Part shown: positions 15,512 to 25,649 of the stretch, piece after piece
How the letters are laid out: every line of letters starts with the position of its first letter
Position numbering within the stretch: position 1 is the stretch's first letter
Source of the DNA: Oscillospiraceae bacterium
GTDB taxonomy: Bacteria; Bacillota; Clostridia; Oscillospirales; Oscillospiraceae
Assembly (NCBI GenBank): GCA_017561205.1
Contig: JAFZDL010000007.1
Coordinates: 1-40,253, forward strand
DNA length: 40,253 nucleotides
Direction of reading: 5' to 3'
The notes under the pieces: generated by a model
What the model saw: only the letters and a program-made list of their open reading frames with translations
Database searches by the model: none
Told to the model about the DNA's origin: nothing
Translations under genes and position numbers: made by a program

Positions 15512-16195
15512 TTACATATTCGGTGTAAAATACTGGGATTGGGCCATAGAGATATAATCATCGCCGCATACAACGATATGGTCTGCCAGCGTGATTTCCA
15601 CAGTTTCCAGCGCTGCCGACACACGAAGCGTGGTCTGCACATCATCGGCTGAAGGAAGGGCTAAGCCACTGGGATGGTTATGGGCTAAAACAACAGAAGT
15701 GGCATTGGCGCTGAGGGCCATTTCTACCACCCGGCGTATGGGGATATTGGCGGAATTCACATTTCCCTCGCCTACCTTTTTACAGCAAATTACCTTGCAT
15801 TTGGCATCCAGGCACAGCATAAACACCGTTTCTGTATCTCTGCCGAAGAAGTAGGGCATTAAGTAATTGCCGCATTGGTCGGAGGTCCGCAGGATATCTC
15901 CCGGCTCTGCCCGGCGCACCTGGTAATAGCGGCCCACCTGGGTGATCAGCGACAGGAAGGTGGATCCAGATGCGTTGATCCCCTCCACCTTTTCCAGTTC
16001 CTCGGGGCTTGCCTCCAGCACCGCTGTCAGCGAACCAAACCGGTCCAGCAATCGGTGGGCAAGGGGATTGGTATCTTTTCTGGGAATGCAGTAAAAGAGC
16101 AAAAGCTCCAACACATACAGCTCATCAAAATTATCCAGGCCTTCCCGGCGGAATCGGTTCTTCAACCGCTGTCTGTGACCCTCATGAATCGACAT
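15512..16195 (-). CDS. radC: RadC-like JAB-domain protein
   Basis: The 227-residue protein has an N-terminal helix-hairpin-helix-like region (DELYVLELLLFYCIPRKDTNPLAHRLLDRFGSL, then EKVEGI) and a C-terminal MPN/JAB domain. The domain carries an intact JAMM zinc site, AHNHPSGLALPSADD, with an upstream Glu in VVEMAL. Length and order match the RadC family. Despite its old name the biochemical role of RadC is unsettled; it is not a proven repair enzyme. It is divergent from the kinase-like gene and convergent with uvrB. GGAG lies about ten bases before the ATG. Confidence 0.88.
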   Translation of the reverse strand: MSIHEGHRQRLKNRFRREGLDNFDELYVLELLLFYCIPRKDTNPLAHRLLDRFGSLTAVLEASPEELEKVEGINASGSTFLSLITQVGRYYQVRRAEPGDILRTSDQCGNYLMPYFFGRDTETVFMLCLDAKCKVICCKKVGEGNVNSANIPIRRVVEMALSANATSVVLAHNHPSGLALPSADDVQTTLRVSAALETVEITLADHIVVCGDDYISMAQSQYFTPNM

Positions 16196-16212
16196 ATTTT
16201 CACTCCGTTCGT

Positions 16213-16250
16213 GGATTTTTCTTGCTTTTTTCGAATCTATTCGTTAAAAT
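16213..16250 (+). promoter_or_regulatory. Promoter with the second copy of the 19-base element
   Basis: GGATTTTTCTTGCTTTTTT (16213-16231) contains -35 TTGCTT (16222-16227); a 17-base spacer leads to -10 TAAAAT (16245-16250). The geometry is the same as at 11724-11761. Confidence 0.55.
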
Positions 16251-16311
16251 GGTTGTTGTAGGAAAGTTTTCCTGTTTTCTGCACATTCTATCTGCAAAAG
16301 GAGATGGCAAA

Positions 16312-17379
16312 TTGGATACAAATAACTTCCCCTGGCTGGAGCTCATTGACTATCCCGCCTTTTGTGTGAAGGATGGCGCAATTATCGCTGTCAACGCCTT
16401 GGCGGAACAAAGACAGTTCCGGGTGGGTATGGATATTGGTGAAATCGTCACCGAGCATCAGGATGTCTATCAAAGCTTTGAAAGCGGCAACCTGTACCTG
16501 AATATCAATGTGTGCGGTGTTCCCTGCCCTGCCAGCGTGGTTAGGACCCGGGAATGCGATATCTTCCACATTCGCCGCACAGAGGACGATGACGCCTTGC
16601 AGGCGCTGGCTTTGGCCGCCACACAGCTTCGCGTTCCCTTGGCCAATTTGATGACCGTTGCAGACCAGTTGTTCTCCAATATGGAAACAAGAGACGAAAA
16701 CACACAACTGCAAACCAGTCAGATCAATCAGAATCTGTACCGTCTGCTGCGAATCGTCAGCAATATGTCTGATGCGGGCGGCTATACCCAAGCCGGCAAG
16801 AGCGGAATGGAAACTGCAGATTTGGTTTCCCTTATGGCTGAGATTATGGAAAAGGCTCAAAGCTTTTTCACAAACACGGACATCAAGCTTGTCTACAACG
16901 GGCCTACAGAGCCTGTTTTCGGCGCTGTAAACATCGAGAAGATCGAGCGGGCTGTTTACAATCTGCTCTCCAACGCAGCTAAGTTCTCCCGGGAAGGCAG
17001 CACAGTGAATGCTAATTTGGCGGTAAATGGTAACCGTTTGTCCCTCACCCTGTGTAACACCAATTCAGAAAGCCTGCCGAAGCAAAATCTTTGGCAGCAG
17101 TATCGCCGGGAACCCGGCATTGAAGATCCCCGCCACGGCTTAGGTCTGGGTATGACTTTGGCAAGCGCTGTGGCTGCTTTCCACAGCGGTACCATTTTGG
17201 TGGACAATCCCACAGCCGACCAAACACGCATCACAATGACGATTCCCATTGTAAAAGGAAGTGCCGACAATCTCCGCTCCCCAATTTTGCGGATGGGCGA
17301 TTACGCCGGCGGTCGGGACAGAGGCCTCATTGAATTGTCTGAGATCCTCCCTGCTGAAAGCTATCGAAATATCAATTAA
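16312..17379 (+). CDS. Degenerate sensor histidine-kinase-like protein
   Basis: The 355-residue soluble protein has an N-terminal PAS-like region (about 1-85), a dimerisation-helix region (about 95-155) and a GHKL ATPase-like domain (about 170-330). The H-box, normally SHELRTPL, reads ATQLRVPL (T104 in place of His), so the phospho-accepting residue is missing. The N-box NLLSNAAKFS (near 217) and G2 box GLGLGMTL (near 276) remain, but the G1 Asp-Gly box is replaced by CNTNSESLP. No response regulator is adjacent. The start is read as TTG at 16312 because AAAAGGAG lies 8 bases before it; an ATG at 16249 is in frame but overlaps the -10 box. Possible roles are an ATP- or ligand-responsive scaffold or a pseudokinase. 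Confidence 0.72.
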   Translation: MDTNNFPWLELIDYPAFCVKDGAIIAVNALAEQRQFRVGMDIGEIVTEHQDVYQSFESGNLYLNINVCGVPCPASVVRTRECDIFHIRRTEDDDALQALALAATQLRVPLANLMTVADQLFSNMETRDENTQLQTSQINQNLYRLLRIVSNMSDAGGYTQAGKSGMETADLVSLMAEIMEKAQSFFTNTDIKLVYNGPTEPVFGAVNIEKIERAVYNLLSNAAKFSREGSTVNANLAVNGNRLSLTLCNTNSESLPKQNLWQQYRREPGIEDPRHGLGLGMTLASAVAAFHSGTILVDNPTADQTRITMTIPIVKGSADNLRSPILRMGDYAGGRDRGLIELSEILPAESYRNIN

Positions 17380-17384
17380 CGTTT

Positions 17385-17411
17385 CCTGCCTGTTTTCACA
17401 GGCAGGATTTT
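17385..17411 (+). terminator. Terminator after the kinase-like gene
   Basis: CCTGCCTG, six-base loop, CAGGCAGG, then ATTTTTT. It also lies at the 3' end of the convergent uvrA gene. Confidence 0.8.
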
Positions 17412-20234
17412 TTATAAGCTACGCTTCAAATATGCGCCGGTATAGCTACCTTCCACCAAGGCAACCTCCTCGGGTGTACCGGTGGCAACTACATAACCGC
17501 CCTTGTCACCGCCTTCCGGTCCAAGGTCGATAATATGGTCGGCAGTTTTAATCACATCCAAATTGTGTTCGATCACCAGCACTGTATTGCCCGCATCCAC
17601 CAGTTGCTGTAGCACTTCAATCAGCTTGTGGACATCAGCGGTATGCAGGCCGGTGGTAGGCTCGTCCAAAATATAGATGGTACGGCCAGTGGACACCCGG
17701 GACAGTTCCGTTGCCAGCTTCACCCGCTGGGCTTCACCACCGGAAAGGGTTGTACTGGATTGACCCAGCTTCACATAGCCCAGACCAACCTCCACCAAAG
17801 CCTGTGCCTTGCGGCGGATCTTGGGCAGATTTTCAAAGAACTCCAGGGCCTCCTCAGCGGTCATATCCAGCACTTGGGCGATGTTCTTGCCCTTGTACTG
17901 GACCTCCAGGGTCTCCCGGTTATAGCGCTGACCCCGACAAACTTCACAGGGTACATACACATCCGCTAAGAAGTGCATTTCGATCTTCACCAATCCGTCA
18001 CCGCTACAGGCCTCACAGCGGCCACCCTTCACATTAAAGGAGAAACGGCCGGGGCCATAACCGCGGATCTTGGCATCTGCCGTGGAGGCAAACAAATCGC
18101 GGATATCATTAAACAGACCTGTATAGGTAGCAGGATTGGAACGGGGGGTGCGCCCAATGGGACTTTGGTCAATATCGATGACCTTGTCCAAATGCTCCAT
18201 ACCGGTTATGCAGCGGCACTGTCCGGGGCGGGTGCGGGCGTGGTTGAGTTTTCCCAGAAGTGTCTTATTCAGCACCTCGTTCACCAAGCTGGACTTTCCG
18301 GAACCGGACACGCCGGTAACACAGGTGAGTGTTCCCAAGGGAACGGATACATCCACATCTTTCAGATTGTTGGCTTCTGCGCCTTCTATGGTCAGAGCTT
18401 TGCCGTTTCCTTGCCGCCGGGTGGCAGGTACGGGAATCTTCTTAAACCCGGTAAGGTACTGACCAGTCACAGAATGCTTTTCCTTACAAATGTCTTCCAG
18501 GGAACCAGCCGCCACGATTTCGCCACCGTGGGAGCCCGCACCGGGACCCACATCTACGATAAAGTCTGCAGCGCGCATGGTATCCTCGTCGTGCTCTACC
18601 ACAATAAGGGTATTGCCCAAGTCACGCAGACGTTTTAATGTTGCAAGAAGCTTATCGTTATCCCGCTGGTGCAAACCGATGGAAGGCTCGTCCAGGATAT
18701 ACAGCACTCCCATCAGAGAAGAACCGATTTGGGTAGCCAGGCGGATTCGCTGACTCTCACCGCCGGAAAGTGTTCCGGCAGCGCGGGAAAGGGTCAGATA
18801 TTGCAGGCCCACATCTGTAAGGAAACGGAGCCGGGCCTGGATTTCTTTCACGATTTGGGCCGCCACCAGGGCCATATTACCCTCTAAGTGGAGGTTATCC
18901 ATAAATTCCAGCGCCTGACCTACATTCATACGGCAGAAGTCCATAATGCCGATACCGCCCACCGTCACTGCCCGGGCTATATCAGACAGGCGGTCGCCGT
19001 GGCAGCAAGGACAGGGCGCGGTAGCCATACACTCTTCCAATTCTTTTCGGGCAGCATCAGATTGTGTCTCCCGGAAGCGACGGCTGATATTATTGAGGAT
19101 TCCCTCAAAGGGCTGCTCCAAAATACCCATACCGTTGCCGCGGTTATAGGTCATTCGGAGCTTTTCGCCCTTGGTGCCATAGAGGATCACATCCATAGCC
19201 TCCCGGGACAATTCCTGCACCGGCGCTGTCAGGGAGAAATGATATTTCTGCGCCAAAGCCTCAAAGTACATTCTGAAAACGGAATCCGTCCGGGCGCTGC
19301 TCCAACCGGAGGCCTGAATAGCACCGTCAAAGATGGATTTTGTCTTATCCGGAATAACCAGGTCTTCATCCGCCACCAAGCGGAATCCTAGTCCGGTACA
19401 TTCCGGGCAAGCGCCGGCAGGATTGTTGAAGGAGAACATTCTCGGCTCCAACTCAGACAAGCTGATTCCGCAATCCTCGCAGGCATAGTTCTGCGAAAAG
19501 GTCAGTTCCTCGCCGGTATCCGGCAGGCTAATCGTCAGCAAACCGCCGGAGTGGCTGCAGGCAGTTTCAATAGAGTCGGTCAAACGGCGGCGCTGCCCCT
19601 CCCGGATCACCAGGCGGTCCACCACCAACTCGATGGTATGCTTTTTATTCTTTTCCAGGGCAATCTCTTCGGCCAGGTCATACAAAATGCCATCTACCCG
19701 CACACGGGCAAACCCCTGTTTCCGGGCATCCTCAAACACCTTGGCATGCTCGCCTTTTTTGCCCCGGATCACCGGAGAAAGCACCAGAAAGCGAGTTCCC
19801 TCACCCAGCGCCTCTACTCTGTCCACGATCTGGTCGATGGTCTGCCGGGCGATCCCCTTGCCGCATTTGGGGCAATGCGGAACACCCACCCGAGCCCACA
19901 GAAGGCGGAGGTAGTCATAGATCTCCGTGACTGTACCGACGGTAGAACGAGGATTTTTGGAGGTGGTCTTCTGGTCGATGGAAATTGCCGGAGAAAGGCC
20001 GTCGATGGCATCAACATCGGGCTTGTCCATCTGTCCCAGGAACTGTCGGGCATAGGAACTCAAGCTCTCCACATACCGACGCTGACCCTCAGCATAAATG
20101 GTATCAAAAGCCAAACTGGACTTGCCGGAACCGGAAAGGCCCGTAAATACCACCAATTTGTCTCTGGGAATGGTCAAATCCACATTTTTTAAGTTGTTTT
20201 CTCTTGCGCCTTTGATAACAATCTTATCGTTCAT
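17412..20234 (-). CDS. uvrA: Excinuclease ABC subunit A
   Basis: The 940-residue ABC-type ATPase recognises distorted DNA and loads UvrB. Walker A 1 is GLSGSGKSS at residues 32-40 and Walker A 2 is GVSGSGKSS in the second half. Both signature motifs (LSGGESQR and LSGGEAQR) and both Walker B motifs ([18 protein letters not shown]) are present. Zinc modules are seen at CPKCGKG, CEDCG...CPEC and CEACSGDG...CEVCRG. The ATG at 20234 follows GTGAAAGGG; the upstream in-frame GTG is part of that site. It has its own promoter. uvrB is about 2 kb away on the other strand, convergent rather than in an operon. Confidence 0.97.
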   Translation of the reverse strand: MNDKIVIKGARENNLKNVDLTIPRDKLVVFTGLSGSGKSSLAFDTIYAEGQRRYVESLSSYARQFLGQMDKPDVDAIDGLSPAISIDQKTTSKNPRSTVGTVTEIYDYLRLLWARVGVPHCPKCGKGIARQTIDQIVDRVEALGEGTRFLVLSPVIRGKKGEHAKVFEDARKQGFARVRVDGILYDLAEEIALEKNKKHTIELVVDRLVIREGQRRRLTDSIETACSHSGGLLTISLPDTGEELTFSQNYACEDCGISLSELEPRMFSFNNPAGACPECTGLGFRLVADEDLVIPDKTKSIFDGAIQASGWSSARTDSVFRMYFEALAQKYHFSLTAPVQELSREAMDVILYGTKGEKLRMTYNRGNGMGILEQPFEGILNNISRRFRETQSDAARKELEECMATAPCPCCHGDRLSDIARAVTVGGIGIMDFCRMNVGQALEFMDNLHLEGNMALVAAQIVKEIQARLRFLTDVGLQYLTLSRAAGTLSGGESQRIRLATQIGSSLMGVLYILDEPSIGLHQRDNDKLLATLKRLRDLGNTLIVVEHDEDTMRAADFIVDVGPGAGSHGGEIVAAGSLEDICKEKHSVTGQYLTGFKKIPVPATRRQGNGKALTIEGAEANNLKDVDVSVPLGTLTCVTGVSGSGKSSLVNEVLNKTLLGKLNHARTRPGQCRCITGMEHLDKVIDIDQSPIGRTPRSNPATYTGLFNDIRDLFASTADAKIRGYGPGRFSFNVKGGRCEACSGDGLVKIEMHFLADVYVPCEVCRGQRYNRETLEVQYKGKNIAQVLDMTAEEALEFFENLPKIRRKAQALVEVGLGYVKLGQSSTTLSGGEAQRVKLATELSRVSTGRTIYILDEPTTGLHTADVHKLIEVLQQLVDAGNTVLVIEHNLDVIKTADHIIDLGPEGGDKGGYVVATGTPEEVALVEGSYTGAYLKRSL

Positions 20235-20267
20235 ATGCCCTTTCACTCCGCAAAAAGTCTTCTAAAT

Positions 20268-20296
20268 AGTATAACACAAAATCGTATAATACACAA
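20268..20296 (-). promoter_or_regulatory. Promoter of uvrA
   Basis: Minus-strand -35 TTGTGT, 17-base spacer, -10 TATACT, 34 bases before the ATG. I saw no SOS box overlapping it. Confidence 0.5.
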
Positions 20297-20398
20297 GTAG
20301 AATTACAAACAGACTTCTTCCTCCCGGGATTTGTAGGTTTGATGCAAGAACGGATAAAAGATTTCTGTTTTTTTATTGGTTTTTCTTTTCCTTTGGTG

Positions 20399-20427
20399 TT
20401 GCATTTCCGTGGGGGTTGGGCTATAAT
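20399..20427 (+). promoter_or_regulatory. Promoter of prs-pth-mfd
   Basis: -35 TTGCAT (20399-20404), 17-base spacer, -10 TATAAT (20422-20427). The leader of about 60 bases contains a small hairpin (TTGTGGT / ACCACAG, about 20443-20459). Confidence 0.75.
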
Positions 20428-20494
20428 GTGTTTTAGAATGGCTTGTGGTATGACCACAGGCAGAAATAGATGAAAGAACGAGGTATTTCAAGAG

Positions 20495-21460
20495 ATGATT
20501 GCTTACGGTGAAAACATCAAAGTCTTCTGCGGTAACTCCAATCCCGAATTTGCCAAAACTGTGTGCAAAGAGCTGGGCCTGGAGCTGGGTAACGGTATGG
20601 TACAAACCTTCTCTGACGGCGAGGTTGCTGTATCCTTGAACGAAACTGTTCGTGGCGCCGACGTATTTCTGATTCAGTCCACCTGCAAGCCTGTCAACAA
20701 CAATTTGATGGAGCTGCTGGTTATGATCGACGCTTGCCGCCGGGCTTCCGCCGGCCGTATCACTGCGGTCATTCCCTACTTTGGCTATGCCCGTCAGGAC
20801 CGCAAGGCCAAGAGCCGTGACCCCATCACCGCTAAGCTGGTTGCCAATATGATCACTGCTGCCGGCGCTGACCGTGTCCTGACTATGGACCTGCACGCCG
20901 CACAGATTCAGGGCTTCTTTGATATCCCTGTGGATCACCTGCTTGGCAATCCCACCTTTGTGAAATACTATTTGGATAAGTTCCCCGAGGATCAGTACAA
21001 CCACGACGATTTCGTAGTTGTCTCCCCCGACGTTGGCTCTGTGGCTCGTGCCCGCGCTTTCGCTACTAAGGTACATATGGGTTTGGCTATCGTAGATAAG
21101 CGCCGTCAGAAGGCAAATGTTTGCGAAGTCATGAATGTCATCGGTGATGTTAAGGGCAAGACCTGCATCCTGTTTGACGATATGATTGACACCGCCGGTT
21201 CTCTGTGTAATGCTGCCCAAGCTCTGGTCGAACTTGGTGGTGCTAAGGAAGTTTATGCTTGCGCTACCCATGGTGTTCTGTCCGGTCCCGCTTTTGATCG
21301 AATCGAAAAGTCTCCGCTGAAAGAAGTTGTTGTTCACAACACCATTCCTGTGCCTGCTGACTGCCCCTGCACCAAGATCAAGCAGTTGGATGTGGCTCCC
21401 ATCTTCGCCCGGGCTATTTCCCACGTTCACGGCGGCACTTCCATTGCTGACCTGTTCTAA
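20495..21460 (+). CDS. prs: Ribose-phosphate pyrophosphokinase (PRPP synthase)
   Basis: The 321-residue cytosolic enzyme converts ribose 5-phosphate and ATP to PRPP, the precursor for purines, pyrimidines, histidine, tryptophan and NAD. Visible family features are the N-terminal FCGNSNPEFAK, FSDGEVAVSLNETVRG, the ATP loop YARQDRKAKSRDPITAKL, the divalent-cation region VLTMDLHAAQIQGFFDIPVD and the PRPP-binding loop CILFDDMIDTAGS. The length is that of class I enzymes. The ATG follows GAACGAGGTATTT. pth starts three bases after its stop, so the two are coupled. Confidence 0.96.
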   Translation: MIAYGENIKVFCGNSNPEFAKTVCKELGLELGNGMVQTFSDGEVAVSLNETVRGADVFLIQSTCKPVNNNLMELLVMIDACRRASAGRITAVIPYFGYARQDRKAKSRDPITAKLVANMITAAGADRVLTMDLHAAQIQGFFDIPVDHLLGNPTFVKYYLDKFPEDQYNHDDFVVVSPDVGSVARARAFATKVHMGLAIVDKRRQKANVCEVMNVIGDVKGKTCILFDDMIDTAGSLCNAAQALVELGGAKEVYACATHGVLSGPAFDRIEKSPLKEVVVHNTIPVPADCPCTKIKQLDVAPIFARAISHVHGGTSIADLF

Positions 21461-21463
21461 GCT

Positions 21464-22057
21464 GTGTTTGGACGTAATCAAGAAAGCTGGCTGATTGTCG
21501 GCTTAGGCAATCCCGGCAAAGAATACGAACGCACCCGGCATAACTGCGGTTTCCGGGCCATAGATCTCCTTGCGGAGAGCCTTAGCTGCAAGATCGACAA
21601 GGGCAAGTTCCAAGGGCTGTACGGACAGACCACCTACAAAGGAACAAAGCTGTTTCTGCTAAAGCCCCAGACCTATATGAATGCTTCCGGTCGATCTGTT
21701 CTGCAGATGTCTGCTTACTACAACATCCCCCCTGCCCGGATCATCGTTCTTTTTGACGACATTTCCTTGGAGCCGGGGCGGTTGCGTGTTCGCGGTGACG
21801 GTTCTGCCGGTGGACACAATGGTATCAAGTCCTTGGTTCAGGAACTGGGTTCTCAAGATTTTCCCAGAGTGAAAATCGGCGTAGGTGCGAAACCCCATCC
21901 GGAGCAGGATTTGGCGGATTGGGTGTTGGGCGGTTTCTCGGCAAATGAGCAGAAGGCTATGGATGCTGCTCTGAAGGAAGCCGGAAATGCGGCACTGTGT
22001 ATCATAGAACAGGGCATCCCCAAGGCCGCCAATCAGTTCAACGGATTCAAAGCATAA
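21464..22057 (+). CDS. pth: Peptidyl-tRNA hydrolase
   Basis: The 197-residue enzyme frees tRNA from prematurely released peptidyl-tRNA. Key residues are visible: N16 in GLGNPGKEYERTRHN, catalytic H26, the QTYMNASG loop, and the Asp in VLFDDISLEPGRLR; the GSAGGHNGIKSL motif is intact. The start is a GTG three bases after the prs stop, with no clear ribosome binding site, so translation probably depends on coupling to prs. A hairpin and then mfd follow; the order prs-pth-mfd is common in Firmicutes. Confidence 0.95.
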   Translation: MFGRNQESWLIVGLGNPGKEYERTRHNCGFRAIDLLAESLSCKIDKGKFQGLYGQTTYKGTKLFLLKPQTYMNASGRSVLQMSAYYNIPPARIIVLFDDISLEPGRLRVRGDGSAGGHNGIKSLVQELGSQDFPRVKIGVGAKPHPEQDLADWVLGGFSANEQKAMDAALKEAGNAALCIIEQGIPKAANQFNGFKA

Positions 22058-22073
22058 TATTGTCGTTTCACCA

Positions 22074-22102
22074 CGGAAAGGGGGGTATTTTCCCCCTTTC
22101 CG
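22074..22102 (+). terminator. Hairpin between pth and mfd
   Basis: CGGAAAGGGGG pairs with CCCCCTTTCCG across a seven-base loop. The following sequence (CATTGTTA) lacks a T-run, so it may only reduce read-through or protect the upstream mRNA. Confidence 0.6.
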
Positions 22103-22134
22103 CATTGTTACGTGGAGAGGTTTTAAGGTGTGTT

Positions 22135-25100
22135 ATGGATAAACTGCTGGATATCTTAAAAACAATGCCCGAATACACTGCGGCCCTGGAAACTTTGACA
22201 GCCGGCAAGTCCGCTGCCATCACAGGAATCGGCCAGATTAACCGCAGCCATATCATTGCGGGCATTTATACCCACACCCAGATGCCCTTGGTAGTGATCT
22301 GCCAGGATGATTTGGCAGCTAAGCGGCTCTGTCAGGAACTAAAGGCATTTTTAGGGGTAGATTGTCCTGTCCTCCCCTCCCGGGAACTGACCCTGTATGA
22401 CAGCGCAGTGGTGTCCCGAGGCTGGGAGCAAAAGCGGCTGCGGCAGCTTTATGAGCTTTCTTTGGGCAAGACCCGGCTGCAAATTATGTCCTGGGACGCT
22501 CTCAGTCAGCGAACCATACCGCCGGATATTCTTCGCAAGGCTTCTTTTACCTTGGAAGTAGGCAAGGAATATCCCATGGATTCTCTCCTCTCACTACTAG
22601 CCCAAGCCGGTTACAGCCGTTGTGGCATGGTGGAGGGTCCGGGACAGTTTGCTGTGCGCGGTGGTATTTTGGATGTTTACTCCCCTGCCGCCGAGCAGCC
22701 TGTCCGTGCAGAGTTCTTTGGCGACGAGTTGGACACAATGGGTTATTTTGACCCGGACACCCAGCGGCGCACCGAGAATGTAAACGAACTCACCATCCTG
22801 CCCATCGGTGAGACCCAACCCCGGTTACACCCGGAGGGTCTCTCCGGTTTGTGCGAGGATATTAACCGATTGATCGCCCGGCAACGCAGACGGAAGAATC
22901 CCAACGAGGATTTAATCAAAACCCTGGAAAAGGATTTAGAAAAGTACCAAAACGGCATCCAAAATCCCGCTTCCGACAGATATATGGCGCTGATTTATCC
23001 GGAAATTGCTACCGCTGTTTCCTATATCCCGGAAAATGCAACGGTCATTCTTTGCGACCAGGGCAGCTTGCACCGGGCCGCCCGCACCAGGGTTGAGGAA
23101 GTGGGTATGCAGCTGGACAGCCTGCTGCAAGGCGGTTTGGTAGCCGGTGAGCTGTGCGATTTTGTGTGGCAATGGGAGGATTTCTGCGACGGCATTGAAA
23201 AGCATCCTCTATTGTACCTGGACACCTTTGCTGCATCAAGCTATCCCGAAAACTGTCCGCCCCATCAGCTTTTGCCGATGACGGCAAAGCAGCTGCCCGG
23301 CTACGGCGGCAATTTAGATACCGCCGCCAGCGACCTGCAGCATTATCAGAAGATGGAGTTTTCCAGCCTGGTGCTGTGTGGTTCAAGACGCAGGGCGGAA
23401 CTGCTGCAGGAAATGCTAAGCAGCCGTGGACTTTCTGCGTTCCTTTGTATTCCCTTGACTTCTATGCCCAAGCCGGGACAAATTCTCCTGGCAGAGGGTT
23501 CACTTCCCTACGGTATGGAATATCCCAACGGCAAGCTGGCGATCCTTACAGAGGGTCAGCTCACCGGCAAAACAGAACCCCGGCGAAAATCTACCAAAAA
23601 ATCTGCCACCAACCGTCAAAAGCTCAATTCTTTTACGGATTTGAGTCCCGGTGATTTGGTGGTTCACGAGAATTATGGCATCGGTCGCTTTGTTGCCATG
23701 GAGCAAATTAAGGTCGACGGTGCAATTAAAGACTATATCAAAATCGCCTATCAAGGGTCTGACACTCTGTTTGTACCTGCCACCCAGTTGGATCTGGTGA
23801 GTAAATACATTGGCGGCGGTGGTGAAGATGCCAATGTAAAACTAAATAAAATCGGCACGGAAACCTGGCAAAAAACCAAGGCCAAGGCCCGAAAGGCTGC
23901 CAAGGATATGGCTGGGGAGCTGATTCAGCTTTACGCCGCCCGGCGCAGGCAAGAGGGTTTCGCCTTTGCGGCAGACTCCCCCTGGCAAAAGGAATTTGAG
24001 GACAATTTCCCCTATCCTGAGACCGACGATCAGCTGCGGTGTATCGCAGATATCAAAAAAGATATGGAGTCGCCCATCCCCATGGATCGGCTGCTCTGCG
24101 GTGATGTGGGCTTTGGTAAGACGGAGGTTGCGCTCCGGGCTGTAATGAAAGCCATTATGGACGGCAAGCAAGTGGCAATTTTGGTGCCCACTACCGTTTT
24201 GGCACAACAGCATTATCAGACCGCTGTGTCCCGATTCCGTGGTTTCCCTGTCAACATTGATGTGCTCAGCCGTTTCCGCACCCCCACGCAACAGCAGAAG
24301 ACCCTACAAAATCTTCGGGCCGGCGGTGTGGATCTGATCATCGGCACTCATAAGCTGCTGCAAAAGAGTGTTGAATTTAAGGATTTGGGTCTGCTGGTTG
24401 TGGACGAAGAGCAGCGGTTCGGTGTCAGCCATAAGGAACGGCTAAAGGAGATTTCCAAGGGTGTGGATGTGCTGACTCTGTCGGCAACCCCCATCCCCCG
24501 GACCTTGAATATGGCCCTGTCCGGCATTCGGGATATGTCCACCATAGAAGAGCCTCCCGCAGACCGCTACCCTGTACAGACCTATGTAATGGAACACAGC
24601 AACGCAATTTTGGACGATGCTATTCGCAGAGAAATTGAGCGGGGCGGCCAGGTGTACTATCTTCACAACCGTGTAGAAACCATTGACCGATGTGCTGCGG
24701 CACTGAAAAACCGGATTCCCGGACTTTCTGTGGCTGTTGCTCACGGTAAAATGGGCGAAGATGCCCTCAGCGATGTAATGCGTTCTATGGCTGATGGTGA
24801 AATCCAAGTATTGGTCTGCACCACCATCATTGAAACCGGCCTGGATATTGCCAATGTAAACACCCTAATCATCGAAAACGCTGACCGGTTTGGTCTGAGT
24901 CAGCTTCATCAGCTCCGCGGCCGTGTGGGTCGTTCCACCCGCCATGCTTATGCCTACTTCACCTACCGCCCTGACAAAAACCTCACAGAAGTAGCGGAAA
25001 AGCGACTGTCGGCAATCCGGGACTTTGCAGAATTCGGTTCCGGCTTCAAGATTGCAATGCGTGATCTGGAGATTCGGGGCGCAGGCAATCTGTTGGGTGC

Positions 25101-25647
25101 AGAGCAATCCGGTCATATGATGAGCGTGGGCTATGATATGTATCTGAAGCTGCTGGACGAGGCGGTTTTGGAGGAGCGAGGCGAAAAGACCAAGGAGCCG
25201 GATTGTACCGCCGACCTGAATGTGACCGCCAACGTGGATAAGGACTATGTTGCCCGAGGCGAAGAACGGATGGATCTTTACCGGCGTATGGCTGCTATCC
25301 GCTCTCAAGAGGATGCTGACGATCTGCTGGATGAAATCGTGGACCGCTACGGCGAGCCGCCTAAGGGTGTGCTGAATCTGGTGGAAATTGCGCTGCTCCG
25401 TGCCAACGCCCGGAATGTGGGCATCTGCGACATTCGACAGAAGGCCGCAGAAGTACAGTTTACTATGACAAACCTCAATTTTGAAGCCATTTCCACTCTG
25501 TGCAACGACCCGGATTACAAGAACCGGGTGCAGCTCATTGCCTCCGCAAAGGAGCCTACAATGCGGCTACGGCTGGCACAGGGTGTGGATAGTCTGCGAC
25601 AATCCAAGGCACTGATTGAGCGATACAAAAAGTGCATCCCTGTATAA
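22135..25647 (+). CDS. mfd: Transcription-repair coupling factor
   Basis: The 1170-residue ATP-dependent translocase removes RNA polymerase stalled at damage and recruits UvrA. Domains in order: a UvrB-like N-terminal region; the RNA-polymerase-interacting module with DLVVHENYGIGRFV (about residue 505); a superfamily 2 helicase/translocase core with Walker A LCGDVGFGKTEVA (about 655), DEEQRFGV (about 757), SATPIPRTL and QLRGRVGRS; and the C-terminal autoinhibitory region. The ATG at 22135 follows TTTTAAGG; the open frame extends upstream, but that part overlaps the pth end and is not Mfd-like. With uvrA and uvrB this gives the core of transcription-coupled excision repair within 12 kb. Confidence 0.97.
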   Translation: MDKLLDILKTMPEYTAALETLTAGKSAAITGIGQINRSHIIAGIYTHTQMPLVVICQDDLAAKRLCQELKAFLGVDCPVLPSRELTLYDSAVVSRGWEQKRLRQLYELSLGKTRLQIMSWDALSQRTIPPDILRKASFTLEVGKEYPMDSLLSLLAQAGYSRCGMVEGPGQFAVRGGILDVYSPAAEQPVRAEFFGDELDTMGYFDPDTQRRTENVNELTILPIGETQPRLHPEGLSGLCEDINRLIARQRRRKNPNEDLIKTLEKDLEKYQNGIQNPASDRYMALIYPEIATAVSYIPENATVILCDQGSLHRAARTRVEEVGMQLDSLLQGGLVAGELCDFVWQWEDFCDGIEKHPLLYLDTFAASSYPENCPPHQLLPMTAKQLPGYGGNLDTAASDLQHYQKMEFSSLVLCGSRRRAELLQEMLSSRGLSAFLCIPLTSMPKPGQILLAEGSLPYGMEYPNGKLAILTEGQLTGKTEPRRKSTKKSATNRQKLNSFTDLSPGDLVVHENYGIGRFVAMEQIKVDGAIKDYIKIAYQGSDTLFVPATQLDLVSKYIGGGGEDANVKLNKIGTETWQKTKAKARKAAKDMAGELIQLYAARRRQEGFAFAADSPWQKEFEDNFPYPETDDQLRCIADIKKDMESPIPMDRLLCGDVGFGKTEVALRAVMKAIMDGKQVAILVPTTVLAQQHYQTAVSRFRGFPVNIDVLSRFRTPTQQQKTLQNLRAGGVDLIIGTHKLLQKSVEFKDLGLLVVDEEQRFGVSHKERLKEISKGVDVLTLSATPIPRTLNMALSGIRDMSTIEEPPADRYPVQTYVMEHSNAILDDAIRREIERGGQVYYLHNRVETIDRCAAALKNRIPGLSVAVAHGKMGEDALSDVMRSMADGEIQVLVCTTIIETGLDIANVNTLIIENADRFGLSQLHQLRGRVGRSTRHAYAYFTYRPDKNLTEVAEKRLSAIRDFAEFGSGFKIAMRDLEIRGAGNLLGAEQSGHMMSVGYDMYLKLLDEAVLEERGEKTKEPDCTADLNVTANVDKDYVARGEERMDLYRRMAAIRSQEDADDLLDEIVDRYGEPPKGVLNLVEIALLRANARNVGICDIRQKAAEVQFTMTNLNFEAISTLCNDPDYKNRVQLIASAKEPTMRLRLAQGVDSLRQSKALIERYKKCIPV

Positions 25648-25649
25648 GA

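Noticed and set aside
13245..20494. LexA/SOS boxes in front of uvrB and uvrA
   Set aside because: I looked for GAAC-N4-GTTC type palindromes in both upstream regions and found none.
20303..21481. Long open frame on the minus strand opposite prs
   Set aside because: It mirrors a confidently identified prs gene; the translation is low-complexity Gly/Ala/His-rich with no family resemblance.
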